Shown piece by piece: positions 10,332 through 19,006 of a DNA stretch of 64,000 bases. The DNA lies in assembly GCF_014042015.1 (NCBI RefSeq), contig NZ_CP059493.1, positions 1,240,001 through 1,304,000 on the forward strand, in the 5' to 3' direction. Position 1 is the stretch's first letter, and each line of letters starts with the position of its first letter. Source of the stretch: Actinotalea sp. JY-7876. Lineage in GTDB: Bacteria; Actinomycetota; Actinomycetes; Actinomycetales; Cellulomonadaceae. The translations under genes were made by a program, and so were the position numbers. The notes under the pieces were generated by a model, which worked only from the letters and a program-made list of their open reading frames with translations, had not been told where the DNA came from and made no database searches.

Positions 10332-11933
10332 GTGTTCGCCACGCTGTCCGACCGTCTGACGTCGACCTTCAAGAACCTGCGCACCAAGGGCAGGCTCTCC
10401 GAGGCCGACATCGACGCGACCGTCCGCGAGATCCGGCGTGCGCTCCTCGACGCCGACGTCGCCGTCAGCGTGGTCCGCGAGTTCACCGGGCGGGTCCGCG
10501 AGCGCGCGCTGTCGGCCGAGGTCTCCGGCGCGCTGAACCCCGCGCAGCAGGTCGTCAAGATCGTCAACGACGAGCTCATCGGGATCCTCGGCGGCGAGCA
10601 GCGCCCGCTGCGGTTCGCGAAGAACCCGCCGACCGTCATCATGCTCGCGGGTCTGCAGGGTGCCGGTAAGACGACGCTCGCGGGCAAGCTGGCGCGGCAC
10701 CTGCGCGAGCAGGGCCACACGCCGATGCTGGTCGCGGCTGACCTGCAGCGCCCGAACGCGGTGACGCAGCTGCAGGTCGTCGGCGAGCGCGCGGGCGTGC
10801 CGGTCTACGCCCCGCACCCCGGTGCGCAGGAGGGCCACGAGCTCGCGATGCCCGCGGGCGACCCCGTCGTGGTCGCGCGGGAGGGCGTGGAGACGGCGCG
10901 CCGTCGCGAGCACGACGTCGTCATCGTCGACACGGCCGGCCGGCTCGGCGTCGACGCCGACATGATGCAGCAGGCCGCGGACATCCGGGAGGCGGTCCAG
11001 CCCGACGAGGTCCTCTTCGTCATCGACGCGATGATCGGCCAGGACGCCGTCACCACGGCCCAGGCCTTCGCCGACGGCGTCGGCTTCACCGGCGTGGTGC
11101 TGTCCAAGCTCGACGGCGACGCGCGCGGCGGTGCGGCGCTCTCGGTCGCGAGCGTGACCGGCCGCCCGATCCTCTTCGCCTCGACCGGTGAGCAGCTCAC
11201 CGACTTCGAGGTCTTCCACCCCGACCGGATGGCCTCGCGCATCCTCGACATGGGTGACGTCCTGTCGCTCATCGAGCAGGCCGAGCGCGCGTTCGACGCC
11301 GAGCAGGCCGACGCGATGGCGGGCAAGCTCGCGGCCGGCGAGGACTTCACGCTCGAGGACTTCCTGGTCCAGATGCAGGGCCTGCGTCAGATGGGCTCGA
11401 TGAAGAAGATGCTCGGGATGCTCCCGGGCATGGGGCAGATGCGCGACGCGATCGAGAACTTCGACGAGCGCGAGGTCGACCGCATCGAGGCGATCATCCG
11501 CTCGATGACGCCCGCCGAGCGCCGCGCCCCCAAGATCATCAACGGCTCCCGCCGGGCGCGCATCGCCCGCGGCTCCGGCACGACGACGACCGACGTCAAC
11601 CAGCTGCTCGAGCGCTTCGCGGGCGCGCAGAAGATGATGAAGCAGATGGCGCGCGGCGGCGGCATGCCCGTGCCCGGCATGGGCAACCTGCCGGGCATGG
11701 GCGGCAAGAAGGCCCGCGGCCGGATGGCGCCGCAGGCCAAGAAGGGCAAGGCCAAGTCGGGCAACCCGGCCAAGCGCGCGCAGCAGGAGCGCGAGGCCGC
11801 CGCCCGCGCCGCGGGCCTCGCGCCGAAGGCGCCCGCCGGCTCGGCGTTCGGCCTCGGTGGCCAGGCGCCGGCGGAGCCGGACCCCGCCTCGCTCGAGCTG
11901 CCCCCGGGCCTCGAGAAGTTCCTCGGCCGCTGA
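10332..11933 (+). CDS. ffh: Signal recognition particle protein Ffh
   Basis: GTPase that binds signal peptides with SRP RNA and docks on FtsY. The 533-residue protein has an N domain starting MFATLSDRLTSTFKNLR, P-loop GLQGAGKTTLAGKLA near 107, DTAGRLGVD near 199 and SKLDGDARGG near 258. A Met-rich M domain at about 300-445 carries the signal-peptide groove (MGSMKKMLGMLPGMGQM) and the SRP-RNA site. The last 80 residues are a Lys/Ala/Gly/Pro-rich extension (GGKKARGRMAPQAKKGKAK) common in actinobacteria. GTG start with GAGGT about 8 nt upstream. Confidence 0.97.
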   Translation: MFATLSDRLTSTFKNLRTKGRLSEADIDATVREIRRALLDADVAVSVVREFTGRVRERALSAEVSGALNPAQQVVKIVNDELIGILGGEQRPLRFAKNPPTVIMLAGLQGAGKTTLAGKLARHLREQGHTPMLVAADLQRPNAVTQLQVVGERAGVPVYAPHPGAQEGHELAMPAGDPVVVAREGVETARRREHDVVIVDTAGRLGVDADMMQQAADIREAVQPDEVLFVIDAMIGQDAVTTAQAFADGVGFTGVVLSKLDGDARGGAALSVASVTGRPILFASTGEQLTDFEVFHPDRMASRILDMGDVLSLIEQAERAFDAEQADAMAGKLAAGEDFTLEDFLVQMQGLRQMGSMKKMLGMLPGMGQMRDAIENFDEREVDRIEAIIRSMTPAERRAPKIINGSRRARIARGSGTTTTDVNQLLERFAGAQKMMKQMARGGGMPVPGMGNLPGMGGKKARGRMAPQAKKGKAKSGNPAKRAQQEREAAARAAGLAPKAPAGSAFGLGGQAPAEPDPASLELPPGLEKFLGR

Positions 11934-11944
11934 CGGGCGCGGCG

Positions 11945-13036
11945 GTGCTGCACCTGCGCGGGACCGTCGTCCTCGACGACTCGGAGGAGATCGGTGAGGC
12001 ATGGGTGGTCGACGGCCGCCTGACGTTCTCACCGCCACGCGGGCGCCGCGCCGCCACGGCCGCGACGCTCGAGGGGTGGGTGCTGCCGGGCCTCGTCGAC
12101 GTGCACTGCCACGTCGGCCTCGGTCCGGACGGCCCCGTCGCGCCGGACGTCGCCGAGGGTCAGGCGCTCGCCGACCGCGACGCCGGCACGCTGCTGATCC
12201 GCGACGCCGGGTCGCCGGCCGACACGCGGTGGGTGGACGCGCGCCCCGACCTGCCCCGGATCCTGCGCGCCGGGCACCACCTCGCCCGGCCCAAGCGCTA
12301 CCTGCGGCACTACGGGCGCGAGCTGGCGGACGTCGCGGACCTGCCTGCCGCCGTCGCGCAGGAGGCGGACCGCGGGGACGGGTGGGTCAAGCTCGTCGCC
12401 GACTGGATCGACCGCGACCTCGGACCGGACGGGGACCTGCGGCCGCTGTGGCCGGACGACGTCCTCGCGGCGGCCGTCCGCGTGGCGCACGAGCACGGCG
12501 CGCGCGTCACGGCGCACACGTTCTCGACCGAGGCGCTCCCCGGCCTGCTGGCGGCCGGCGTCGACTGCCTCGAGCACGGCACCGGCCTGACGCCCGAGCT
12601 CATCGACGAGGTCGCCCGCCGCGGCATCCCCGTCGTGCCCACGCTGCTGCAGGTCGCCCAGTTCGACGCGATCGCCGACCAGGCCGTGCGCTACCCGGTC
12701 TACGCGCAGCGCATGCGCCGCATGCACGCGCGCCGCTACGACCACGTCCGGGACCTGCACGACGCGGGCATCCCGCTGCTGCTGGGGACCGACGCCGGGG
12801 GCACGATCACCCACGGGCGGATCGCCGACGAGGCGGCCGAGCTCGTGCGCGCCGGGGTCCCGGCGCCCGACGTCGTCGCCGCCGCGAGCTGGCGCACGCG
12901 CCGCTGGCTCGGCGCCCCCGGCATCGCGGAGGGCGCACCGGCCGACGTCGTCGTCTACCCGGCCGACCCCCGCACCGACATCGGCGTCCTCGCGGCGCCC
13001 GGTGCCGTGGTGCTCCGGGGTCGCGTGGTCGCCTGA
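11945..13036 (+). CDS. Metal-dependent amidohydrolase
   Basis: A 363-residue enzyme of the amidohydrolase (TIM-barrel) superfamily, cytoplasmic, substrate unknown. Ligands visible in order are HCH in LVDVHCHVGLG (His54 and His56), a possible bridging Lys in GWVKLVADWIDRD, His in ARVTAHTFS, His in CLEHGTGL and Asp in LLLGTDAGGT. The N-terminal beta-sandwich (LHLRGTVVLDDSEEIGEAWV) and its C-terminal return (VVVYPADPRTDIGVL) are complete. It starts at GTG 11945, 11 nt after ffh stops, without a clear ribosome binding site, so it may be read through from ffh. Relatives include imidazolonepropionase and prolidase-like dipeptidases, so an amide or peptide substrate is possible. Confidence 0.88.
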   Translation: MLHLRGTVVLDDSEEIGEAWVVDGRLTFSPPRGRRAATAATLEGWVLPGLVDVHCHVGLGPDGPVAPDVAEGQALADRDAGTLLIRDAGSPADTRWVDARPDLPRILRAGHHLARPKRYLRHYGRELADVADLPAAVAQEADRGDGWVKLVADWIDRDLGPDGDLRPLWPDDVLAAAVRVAHEHGARVTAHTFSTEALPGLLAAGVDCLEHGTGLTPELIDEVARRGIPVVPTLLQVAQFDAIADQAVRYPVYAQRMRRMHARRYDHVRDLHDAGIPLLLGTDAGGTITHGRIADEAAELVRAGVPAPDVVAAASWRTRRWLGAPGIAEGAPADVVVYPADPRTDIGVLAAPGAVVLRGRVVA

Positions 13037-13048
13037 GGACGGGTGCGC

Positions 13049-13054
13049 CAGACT
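13049..13054 (+). promoter_or_regulatory. -10 element of the MFS transporter gene, leaderless
   Basis: CAGACT, 7 nt, then GTG 13062. It sets the start at GTG 13062. Confidence 0.45.
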
Positions 13055-13061
13055 GACCACC

Positions 13062-14438
13062 GTGCCCGTCCCCGCTCCCGCTCCGGCCGTCCCCACGCGC
13101 TCCGAGCGCCTCGACCGGCTGCCGTTCAGCCGGCGCCACGGGCGCCTCGTCGTCGGCTCCGGGCTCGGCTGGGCGCTCGACGCGATGGACGTCGGGCTGA
13201 TCTCGTTCGTCATCGCCGCGCTGCGGGTCCAGTGGGAGCTGAGTCCGGGCCAGATGTCGTGGATCGCGTCCGTCGGGTTCGTCGGCATGGCGCTCGGTGC
13301 CAGCCTGGGCGGGCTGCTGGCCGACCGCGTGGGGCGCCGCCAGGTGTTCGCCCTGACGCTGCTGGTCTACGGGCTCGCGACGGGGGCGTCCGCGCTGGCC
13401 TGGTCGGTCGGGTCGCTCATGGCGCTCCGCTTCGTGGTGGGCCTCGGCCTCGGCGCGGAGCTGCCGGTCGCGTCGACGCTCGTGAGCGAGTTCGCCCCGG
13501 CGCGCATCCGCGGGCGCCTGGTGGTGCTCCTCGAGGCGTTCTGGGCGGTCGGGTGGATCCTCGCGGCGGTGATCGGCTACCTGGTCGTGCAGTCGGGCGA
13601 CGACGGCTGGCGGTGGGGCCTGGCGATCGGCGCGGTCCCGGCGCTGTACGCGATCGTCGTGCGGCGCGGGCTGCCCGAGTCCGTGCGCTTCCTCGAGCGG
13701 GCCGGGCGCGGCGCGGAGGCCGAGCGGGTCGTCCGCGAGTTCGAGGCCTCGGCGGGGGTGGCGTCGCCGCCGGGCGACCCGACGGCGTCCCCCGGATCCG
13801 GGGCCCGCGGCCCGGCGGCGCCGGCCGCAGGCCCGGGCGCGCTGTGGTCGCGGACGATGCGGCGGCGCACGCTCGCGGCCTGGGTCGTGTGGTTCGGCGT
13901 GAACTTCGCGTACTACGGCGCGTTCATCTGGTTGCCGTCGCTGCTCGTCGAGCAGGGCTACTCGCTCGTGCAGTCGTTCGGGTACACGCTCGTCATCACG
14001 CTCGCCCAGCTGCCGGGGTACGCGGTCGCGGCCCTGCTGATCGAGGTGTGGGGGCGGCGGGCGACGCTCGCCTCCTTCCTCGTGGGCTCCGCCGGCGCCG
14101 CGGCGCTCTTCGGTGCCGCGGACAGCACCACCGCCGTGCTCGTCGCCGGGATGCTCCTCTCGTTCTTCAACCTCGGCGCGTGGGGCGCGCTGTACGCCGT
14201 CACGCCCGAGATCTACCCGACGGCGCTGCGGGGCACGGGCTCCGGGTGGGCCGCCGGCTTCGGGCGCATCGCCTCGATCCTCGCCCCGCTCGCGGTGCCG
14301 CCGCTCCTGGTGGCCGGCGGCCAGGCGCTCACCTTCGGTGCCTTCGCCGCGGCGTTCGTCGTGTCCGCCGTGGCCGCTCTCGGCCTGCCGGAGCTCCGCG
14401 GCCGGGCGCTGCCCGAGGACGTCGTCGCGCCCACCTGA
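13062..14438 (+). CDS. MFS transporter, sugar-porter/NiaP-like
   Basis: A 458-residue proton-coupled carrier with 12 predicted membrane helices in two halves joined by a cytoplasmic loop near residues 225-270. Major facilitator signatures are visible: [13 protein letters not shown] in helix 1, [10 protein letters not shown] between helices 2 and 3, and [12 protein letters not shown] after helix 6. PESVRFL resembles the PESPRWL motif of the sugar porter group, which also contains the niacin carrier NiaP and SV2-like proteins. The first acidic residue (LDAMD) and later [12 protein letters not shown] fit that group as well. The substrate cannot be told. GTG start supported by a leaderless -10. 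Confidence 0.88.
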   Translation: MPVPAPAPAVPTRSERLDRLPFSRRHGRLVVGSGLGWALDAMDVGLISFVIAALRVQWELSPGQMSWIASVGFVGMALGASLGGLLADRVGRRQVFALTLLVYGLATGASALAWSVGSLMALRFVVGLGLGAELPVASTLVSEFAPARIRGRLVVLLEAFWAVGWILAAVIGYLVVQSGDDGWRWGLAIGAVPALYAIVVRRGLPESVRFLERAGRGAEAERVVREFEASAGVASPPGDPTASPGSGARGPAAPAAGPGALWSRTMRRRTLAAWVVWFGVNFAYYGAFIWLPSLLVEQGYSLVQSFGYTLVITLAQLPGYAVAALLIEVWGRRATLASFLVGSAGAAALFGAADSTTAVLVAGMLLSFFNLGAWGALYAVTPEIYPTALRGTGSGWAAGFGRIASILAPLAVPPLLVAGGQALTFGAFAAAFVVSAVAALGLPELRGRALPEDVVAPT

Positions 14439-14480
14439 TCCCGCGGCCGGGCAGGGGGCACGCCGGGGCCGGGCATCTGG

Positions 14481-14486
14481 CACAAT
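14481..14486 (+). promoter_or_regulatory. -10 element of the rpsP operon
   Basis: CACAAT preceded by TCTGG; a start near 14493 leaves a leader of about 124 nt before rpsP. Confidence 0.4.
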
Positions 14487-14541
14487 GGCCTGCTGTACCC
14501 GGCACGGACGGCCCCTCTACCCGCCCGCCGCCGCGTCCCTC

Positions 14542-14585
14542 GGTCAGCACGCGTCACCTACCCCACGGGCCGGTGCGTGCCGACC
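14542..14585 (+). promoter_or_regulatory. Hairpin in the rpsP leader
   Basis: GGTCAGCACGC (14542-14552) pairs with GCGTGCCGACC (14575-14585) with one mismatch, and the helix can continue with ACC/GGT after a 3-nt bulge. It ends 15 nt before the AGGAGAG ribosome site and could be a ribosomal-protein leader or an RBS-controlling helix. Confidence 0.4.
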
Positions 14586-14616
14586 ACCCGCAGCAGAACC
14601 AGGAGAGACCACCACT

Positions 14617-15051
14617 GTGGCCGTCAAGATCCGTCTGAAGCGTCTCGGCAAGATCCGGGCGCCGTACTACCGCATCGTCGTCGCCGACTCCCGCGCCAAG
14701 CGCGACGGGGCCGTCATCGAGGAGATCGGCAAGTACCACCCCACGGAGGAGCCCTCGTTCATCGAGGTCGACTCGGACCGCGCGCAGTACTGGCTCGGTG
14801 TCGGCGCCCAGCCGACCGAGCAGGTGCAGGTCCTGCTCAAGATCACGGGTGACTGGCAGAAGTTCAAGGGTCTCCCGGGCACGGAGGGCACCCTCCGCGT
14901 GAAGGAGGGCACGGCCGACGCGGCCGCCGCGATCGCCGCTGCCGCCGACGCCGCCGAGAAGGCCAAGGCCAGCGCCGCCGAGAAGAAGGCCGCGGCCGAC
15001 GCCGCTGCCGCCGCCCCGGCTGCCGAGGCGCCCGCCGAGGACCAGGCCTGA
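14617..15051 (+). CDS. rpsP: 30S ribosomal protein S16
   Basis: Binds 16S rRNA early in small-subunit assembly. The 144-residue product starts [20 protein letters not shown], a near-invariant S16 N-terminus. It ends with an Ala/Lys/Glu-rich tail of about 50 residues ([19 protein letters not shown]) seen in many actinobacteria; the conserved core is about 85 residues. GTG start with AGGAGAG 9 nt upstream. It opens the rpsP-khpA-rimM-trmD group and overlaps khpA by 1 nt (TGATG). Confidence 0.98.
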   Translation: MAVKIRLKRLGKIRAPYYRIVVADSRAKRDGAVIEEIGKYHPTEEPSFIEVDSDRAQYWLGVGAQPTEQVQVLLKITGDWQKFKGLPGTEGTLRVKEGTADAAAAIAAAADAAEKAKASAAEKKAAADAAAAAPAAEAPAEDQA

Positions 15052-15290
15052 TGCTCGCCGACTCCCTGGAGCACCTGGTCCGCGGCATCGTGGACCACCC
15101 GGACGACGTCCGGGTCACGGCGCGCTCGCTGCGCCGTGGTGAGCTCCTCGAGGTCCGGGTGCACCCCGAGGACCTCGGTCGGGTCATCGGTCGCAGCGGC
15201 CGCACCGCCCGCGCACTGCGCACGGTGGTCGGCGCGCTGTCGCCCGATGGCGCGGTGCGGGTCGACGTCGTGGACGTCGACCGGCGCTGA
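15051..15290 (+). CDS. khpA: KH-domain RNA-binding protein KhpA
   Basis: A 79-residue single KH domain protein of the KhpA/YlqC (UPF0109) family. The GxxG loop is VIGRSGRTARAL, near residues 45-56. In other Gram-positives KhpA forms a complex with the Jag/KhpB protein and binds many RNAs. ATG overlaps the rpsP stop, so the two are coupled. A 15-bp perfect hairpin separates it from rimM. Confidence 0.95.
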   Translation: MLADSLEHLVRGIVDHPDDVRVTARSLRRGELLEVRVHPEDLGRVIGRSGRTARALRTVVGALSPDGAVRVDVVDVDRR

Positions 15291-15308
15291 GCAGGCTCGA
15301 ACGCAGTC

Positions 15309-15344
15309 GTCAGGCCCGGCCCCTACCCTGGGGCCGGGCCTGAC
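15309..15344 (+). other. Perfect 15-bp inverted repeat with TACCCT in its loop
   Basis: 15309-15323 pairs perfectly with 15330-15344; the 6-nt loop is TACCCT, a good -10 hexamer. It can be an intrinsic terminator or attenuator after khpA, or an operator centred on a rimM promoter. A start near 15336 would leave about 70 nt before rimM. Confidence 0.6.
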
Positions 15345-15405
15345 CCCTGTCCGGCACCGGCCGGACGACCGACCGGCAGGCGCCGGCACCCGACGAGGAG
15401 GACTC

Positions 15406-15939
15406 ATGCAGCTCACGGTCGCGACGGTGGGACGCGCGCACGGGCTGCGCGGCGAGGTGTCCCTCGACGTGCGGACGGACACGCCGGCCGAGCGGTTCGC
15501 GGTCGGTTCCGTGCTGCGCACCGTCCCGGCCCAGGCGGGGCCGCTGACCGTGACCCACGCGCGCGACATGCAGGGGCGCTGGTACGTGAGGTTCGCCGAG
15601 GCCGCCGACCGCACGGCGGCCGAGCAGCTGCGCGGCGTGGAGCTCGTCGTGGAGGTCGACGCGTCCGACGAGGAGGACGCCTGGTACCCCTACGAGCTCG
15701 CGGGCCTGCGGGTCGAGCTCGAGGACGGCACGGTGGTCGGTGAGGTCGTGGGCCTCGAGCACCTGCCGGCCCAGGACGCCCTCCTCGTGCGCGAGACCGG
15801 CGGGGCCCGGACCCTGGTGCCCTTCGTGCGCGCGATCGTGCCGGTCGTCGACGTCGCGGGCGGACGGGTCGTGCTCGACCCGCCGCGGGGCCTCCTGGCG
15901 AGCGACCCGGTGGACGACGACGAGATCGACGGGGACTGA
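15406..15939 (+). CDS. rimM: 16S rRNA processing protein RimM
   Basis: Assembly factor for the 30S head; it binds S19 and helps process 16S rRNA. The 177 residues show the N-terminal RimM barrel ([18 protein letters not shown], residues 3-20) and the C-terminal PRC-like barrel ([16 protein letters not shown], near 97-112, and [13 protein letters not shown]). ATG with GAGGAGG about 6 nt upstream. It follows khpA after a strong hairpin and precedes trmD by 1 nt, so rimM and trmD are cotranscribed. Confidence 0.97.
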   Translation: MQLTVATVGRAHGLRGEVSLDVRTDTPAERFAVGSVLRTVPAQAGPLTVTHARDMQGRWYVRFAEAADRTAAEQLRGVELVVEVDASDEEDAWYPYELAGLRVELEDGTVVGEVVGLEHLPAQDALLVRETGGARTLVPFVRAIVPVVDVAGGRVVLDPPRGLLASDPVDDDEIDGD

Positions 15940-15940
15940 C

Positions 15941-16777
15941 GTGCGCGTCGACGTCGTCACGATCTTCCCCGAGTACCTCGCGGCCCTGGACCTCTCGCTC
16001 GTCGGCAAGGCGCGCACGACGGGGATCCTCGACCTGCGCGTGCACGACCTGCGGGACTGGACGACGGACCGCCACCGCACCGTCGACGACACCCCGCTCG
16101 GCGGCGGCGCCGGCATGGTGATGCGCCCCGACGTGTGGGGGGCCGCCGTCGACGACGTGCTCGGCCTGGGCGACGCGGCCTCCGGCTCCCTCGCCCCGGG
16201 CGACGTCGAGCTCGTCGTGCCGACGCCGTCGGGCGAGCTCTTCACCCAGCGCACGGCCGAGCGGCTCGCCGGGGTGGGCCACGTCGTGCTCGCCTGCGGC
16301 CGCTACGAGGGCATCGACGCGCGCGTGGCCGACCACTACCGCGCAGCCGGCGTGCGCGTCACCGAGCTGTCGATCGGGGACTACGTCCTCAACGGGGGAG
16401 AGGTGGCGGCGCTCGTCGTCGTGGAGGCGGTCGCGCGGCTGCTGCCGGGCGTGGTGGGCAACCCGCAGTCCCTCGTCGAGGAGTCGCACGGGGCCGCCGG
16501 CCTGCTGGAGTACCCGGTCTTCACGCGTCCGCCCAGCTGGCGGGGGATGGACGTGCCCGACGTCCTGCTCTCCGGGCACCACGCGCGCATCGAGCGCTGG
16601 CGTCGCGACCGGGCGCTCGAGCGGACCGCGCAGCGGCGTCCGGACCTCCTGCGGCGCCTCGTGCCGGACGAGCTCGACGCCGCGGACCGCGCGCTGCTCG
16701 AGCGGCTCGGGTGGCACGTGGGCCCCGCGGGGCCGGAGCCGGCGCGTCCCGAGGGCGAGGCCGGCCCGGAGTCGTGA
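15941..16777 (+). CDS. trmD: tRNA (guanine-N1)-methyltransferase
   Basis: Methylates G37 next to the anticodon of several tRNAs using S-adenosylmethionine, preventing +1 frameshifting. The 278-residue SPOUT enzyme starts [13 protein letters not shown] and has [13 protein letters not shown] and the knotted cofactor site [13 protein letters not shown] near residues 140-152. The C-terminal tail is rich in Pro, Glu and Gly. The GTG start lies 1 nt after the rimM stop with GGGGA upstream. An extra region near residues 74-86 ([13 protein letters not shown]) lengthens it a little over the E. coli enzyme. Confidence 0.97.
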   Translation: MRVDVVTIFPEYLAALDLSLVGKARTTGILDLRVHDLRDWTTDRHRTVDDTPLGGGAGMVMRPDVWGAAVDDVLGLGDAASGSLAPGDVELVVPTPSGELFTQRTAERLAGVGHVVLACGRYEGIDARVADHYRAAGVRVTELSIGDYVLNGGEVAALVVVEAVARLLPGVVGNPQSLVEESHGAAGLLEYPVFTRPPSWRGMDVPDVLLSGHHARIERWRRDRALERTAQRRPDLLRRLVPDELDAADRALLERLGWHVGPAGPEPARPEGEAGPES

Positions 16778-16795
16778 GGGCCGGGGCTCGTGTGG

Positions 16796-16801
16796 CACAC
16801 T
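16796..16801 (+). promoter_or_regulatory. -10 element for rplS
   Basis: CACACT about 190 nt before rplS. A start near 16808 would transcribe the whole structured leader that follows. Confidence 0.4.
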
Positions 16802-16825
16802 GGCGGGCGGTACGTCGGCTCGTCT

Positions 16826-16973
16826 CTGCCACAGGGGAGGCGGTCCAGCCACCTCGCGGCACGTGATCCCGTCAGGGTCGTCGCGAGGCCCGCCCCGCCG
16901 GCGGAGACGGACCCACCACCTGTTCCGACCAGGCAGCCGTGCTGCCCATCATGACGCGCCTGACCTGTGGCAG
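16826..16973 (+). ncRNA. Structured 5' leader of rplS, candidate L19 cis-regulatory RNA
   Basis: A closing helix of 10 perfect pairs joins CTGCCACAGG (16826-16835) to CCTGTGGCAG (16964-16973). Inside are a 9-bp helix with one G-U pair (16852-16860 with 16880-16888) topped by a second short helix (16865-16870 with 16875-16879), and a 6-bp hairpin GGCAGC-CGT-GCTGCC (16932-16946). The outer helix ends 4 nt before the GAGGAG ribosome site of rplS. Such a closed multi-helix domain in front of a ribosomal protein gene suggests autoregulation by L19. L19 leaders are known in other phyla; I cannot tell whether this one matches any. Confidence 0.5.
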
Positions 16974-16990
16974 CGCTGAGGAGTGACACC

Positions 16991-17350
16991 ATGCACATTC
17001 TCGACTCGGTCGACGCGGCCTCGCTGCGTTCCGACATCCCGGACTTCCGCCCCGGTGACACGCTCAAGGTCAACGTCAAGGTCGTCGAGGGCTCGCGCTC
17101 CCGCATCCAGGCGTTCCAGGGTGTCGTCATCGCGCGCCAGGGCGGCGGCGTCCGCGAGACGTTCACCATCCGCAAGGTGAGCTTCGGCGTCGGTGTCGAG
17201 CGCACGTTCCCGGTCCACTCCCCGTCGCTGGACAGCGTCGAGGTCGTCACGCGCGGTGACGTGCGCCGCGCGAAGCTGTACTACCTCCGCAAGCTGCGCG
17301 GCAAGAAGGCCAAGATCAAGGAGAAGCGCGAGACGCCGGCTCCCCGCTGA
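16991..17350 (+). CDS. rplS: 50S ribosomal protein L19
   Basis: Sits at the subunit interface and forms an intersubunit bridge. The 119-residue protein has the family core [33 protein letters not shown] and [23 protein letters not shown] 16991 follows GAGGAG by 7 nt; an in-frame ATG at 16967 lies within the closing leader helix and was rejected. It has its own promoter and a structured leader, and a long hairpin follows, so it can be a single-gene unit. Confidence 0.98.
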   Translation: MHILDSVDAASLRSDIPDFRPGDTLKVNVKVVEGSRSRIQAFQGVVIARQGGGVRETFTIRKVSFGVGVERTFPVHSPSLDSVEVVTRGDVRRAKLYYLRKLRGKKAKIKEKRETPAPR

Positions 17351-17371
17351 GCACCGCGTTTCAGCTCTCGA

Positions 17372-17410
17372 CCGACGGGCGGTCACCCCTCAGGGGTGGC
17401 CGCCCGTCGG
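17372..17410 (+). terminator. Strong terminator hairpin after rplS
   Basis: An 18-bp stem (17372-17389 with 17393-17410) has one G-U pair and the loop TCA. No T tract follows. The lepB promoter begins 32 nt later. Confidence 0.75.
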
Positions 17411-17441
17411 CGTCCCGGCCGTGGCACCCAGGTCGGCATGG

Positions 17442-17447
17442 CACAGT
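17442..17447 (+). promoter_or_regulatory. -10 element of lepB, leaderless
   Basis: CACAGT, 6 nt, then GTG 17454. Confidence 0.5.
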
Positions 17448-17453
17448 GGTCCG

Positions 17454-18233
17454 GTGACGTCTCGAGCCGCCGCCCAGCACCGCCGACGGGGCGCCCCCGA
17501 GGACGAGGCCGCCACCCCCGCCGACGGGACGCCGCGCCGCGAACGCCGTCGCGGCGGGCTGGCCGCGTGGCTCAAGGAGACGGCGATCATCGTCGTGAGC
17601 GCGCTCGTGCTCTCGCTCGTCATCAAGACGTTCCTCGTCCAGGCGTTCTTCATCCCGACCGGCTCGATGGAGCAGACCCTGATGGTCGGGGACCGCGTGC
17701 TGGTGACGAAGCTCGCCCCCGGCCCGCTGGACGTGCACCGGGGTGACATCGTCGTCTTCAAGGACCCCGGCGGCTGGCTCCCGCCGTCGGAGCCCACGCC
17801 CCCCGGCTGGCGGACGGTCGTCAACGACGTGCTGACGTACGTCGGGCTCGTGCCGCAGGACTCCGGCGAGCACCTCATCAAGCGCGTCATCGGGCTGCCC
17901 GGGGACACGGTCGCCTGCTGCGACGCCGAGGGCCGCCTCACGGTCAACGGCGTCCCGCTGGACGAGCCGTACCTGGCCGACGGCGCCCTGCCGAGCGAGA
18001 TCGAGTTCACGACCGAGGTCCCCGAGGGCCGGCTGTGGGTCATGGGCGACAACCGGCAGAACTCCCAGGACTCCCGCTACAAGCAGGGCGCGCCCGGCGG
18101 CGGCAGCATCCCGCTCGACAACGTCGTCGGCGTGGCCTTCGTGACGGTGTGGCCCGTGGACCGCTGGCACGCGTTGCGCAACCCCGGCGCCACCTTCGCG
18201 GACGTGCCGGAGAGCGGGCAGGGCACTCCGTGA
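17454..18233 (+). CDS. lepB: Signal peptidase I
   Basis: Cleaves signal peptides from exported proteins on the outer face of the membrane. The 259-residue protein has a charged cytoplasmic N-terminus of about 38 residues, one membrane segment (IIVVSALVLSLVIKTFLVQAF) and an outer catalytic domain. The catalytic Ser is in FIPTGSMEQTL (near residue 71), the Lys in HLIKRVIGLPGD (near 142), and box E is GDNRQNSQDSR. An insertion between boxes carries VACCDAEG with two adjacent Cys. GTG start chosen because a leaderless -10 lies 6 nt upstream. Its stop overlaps the rnhB start by 4 nt. Confidence 0.96.
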   Translation: MTSRAAAQHRRRGAPEDEAATPADGTPRRERRRGGLAAWLKETAIIVVSALVLSLVIKTFLVQAFFIPTGSMEQTLMVGDRVLVTKLAPGPLDVHRGDIVVFKDPGGWLPPSEPTPPGWRTVVNDVLTYVGLVPQDSGEHLIKRVIGLPGDTVACCDAEGRLTVNGVPLDEPYLADGALPSEIEFTTEVPEGRLWVMGDNRQNSQDSRYKQGAPGGGSIPLDNVVGVAFVTVWPVDRWHALRNPGATFADVPESGQGTP

Positions 18234-19006
18234 GCCCGCAGGTCCGGCCGGACCTGCGCCACGAGCGCGCCCTGCTGCGCGCCGGGGCGCGCGTCGTCGT
18301 CGGCATGGACGAGGTGGGCCGCGGCGCGCTCGCCGGACCCGTGAGCGTCGGCGCCGTCGCGGTGGACCTCACGACCCGCACCTGCCCGCAGGGCGTCGCG
18401 GACTCCAAGCTCCTGACGCCCCTGGCCCGCCAGCGGCTGCTGCCGGCCCTGGGTCGCTGGGGGCTGGCGCGCGCCGTCGGGCACGCGCAGCCCGAGGAGA
18501 TCGACGCGCTCGGGATCATCGCCGCCCTCCGCCTCGCGGGGCACCGCGCGCTCGACGCGCTGGTGGCGTGCGGGGTCGAGCCGGACCTCGTGCTGCTCGA
18601 CGGGTCCCACGACTGGCTGTCCCCGCCCGCGCAGGCCTCGCTGTTCGAGGACGACCCGGACGCGCCCGCCGTCGCCGGCGACGTGCGCCACGGCGGCCTC
18701 GCCGTCCGGACCCGGGTCAAGGCCGACCGCACCTGTGCCTCGGTCGCCGCGGCGAGCGTGCTCGCCAAGTGCGAGCGCGACGCCCGGATGGTCGAGCTCG
18801 CGCGGCAGCACCCCGCGTTCGGGTGGGAGGAGAACAAGGGCTACGGCTCGTCCGAGCACGTCCGGGCCCTGCGCGACCTCGGGCCCACGCCCCTGCACCG
18901 ACGCAGCTGGCGGCTGCCGACGGCGGACGTGCTGGCCGAGCTCGGGGCTCCGGCGGCGGCGCCGCGACCGGACGAGGCCCTGCGATGGTCCATGATGGAC
19001 GCGTGA
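18230..19006 (+). CDS. rnhB: Ribonuclease HII
   Basis: Removes single ribonucleotides and RNA primers from RNA-DNA hybrids. The 258 residues include VVGMDEVGRGALAGP with catalytic Asp27 and Glu28, DLVLLDGSHDWL with the third Asp and VAAASVLAKCERDARM with the conserved region before the fourth acidic residue. The PIP-like C-terminal tail is Ala/Pro-rich. GTG start overlaps the lepB stop (GTGA), and its own stop overlaps the next GTG by 4 nt, a tight lepB-rnhB-DUF2469 run. Confidence 0.95.
   Translation: MSPQVRPDLRHERALLRAGARVVVGMDEVGRGALAGPVSVGAVAVDLTTRTCPQGVADSKLLTPLARQRLLPALGRWGLARAVGHAQPEEIDALGIIAALRLAGHRALDALVACGVEPDLVLLDGSHDWLSPPAQASLFEDDPDAPAVAGDVRHGGLAVRTRVKADRTCASVAAASVLAKCERDARMVELARQHPAFGWEENKGYGSSEHVRALRDLGPTPLHRRSWRLPTADVLAELGAPAAAPRPDEALRWSMMDA
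18991..18996 (+). promoter_or_regulatory. Possible internal -10 element for DUF2469 gene
   Basis: CATGAT, 6 nt, then GTG 19003, inside the end of rnhB. It would add a leaderless transcript to the coupled one. Confidence 0.3.

Noticed and set aside
16826-16973. The rplS leader as a plain trmD terminator
   Set aside because: The closing helix is long-range (about 130 nt), encloses other helices and ends at the rplS ribosome site, which is unlike a simple terminator. It is not fully excluded.
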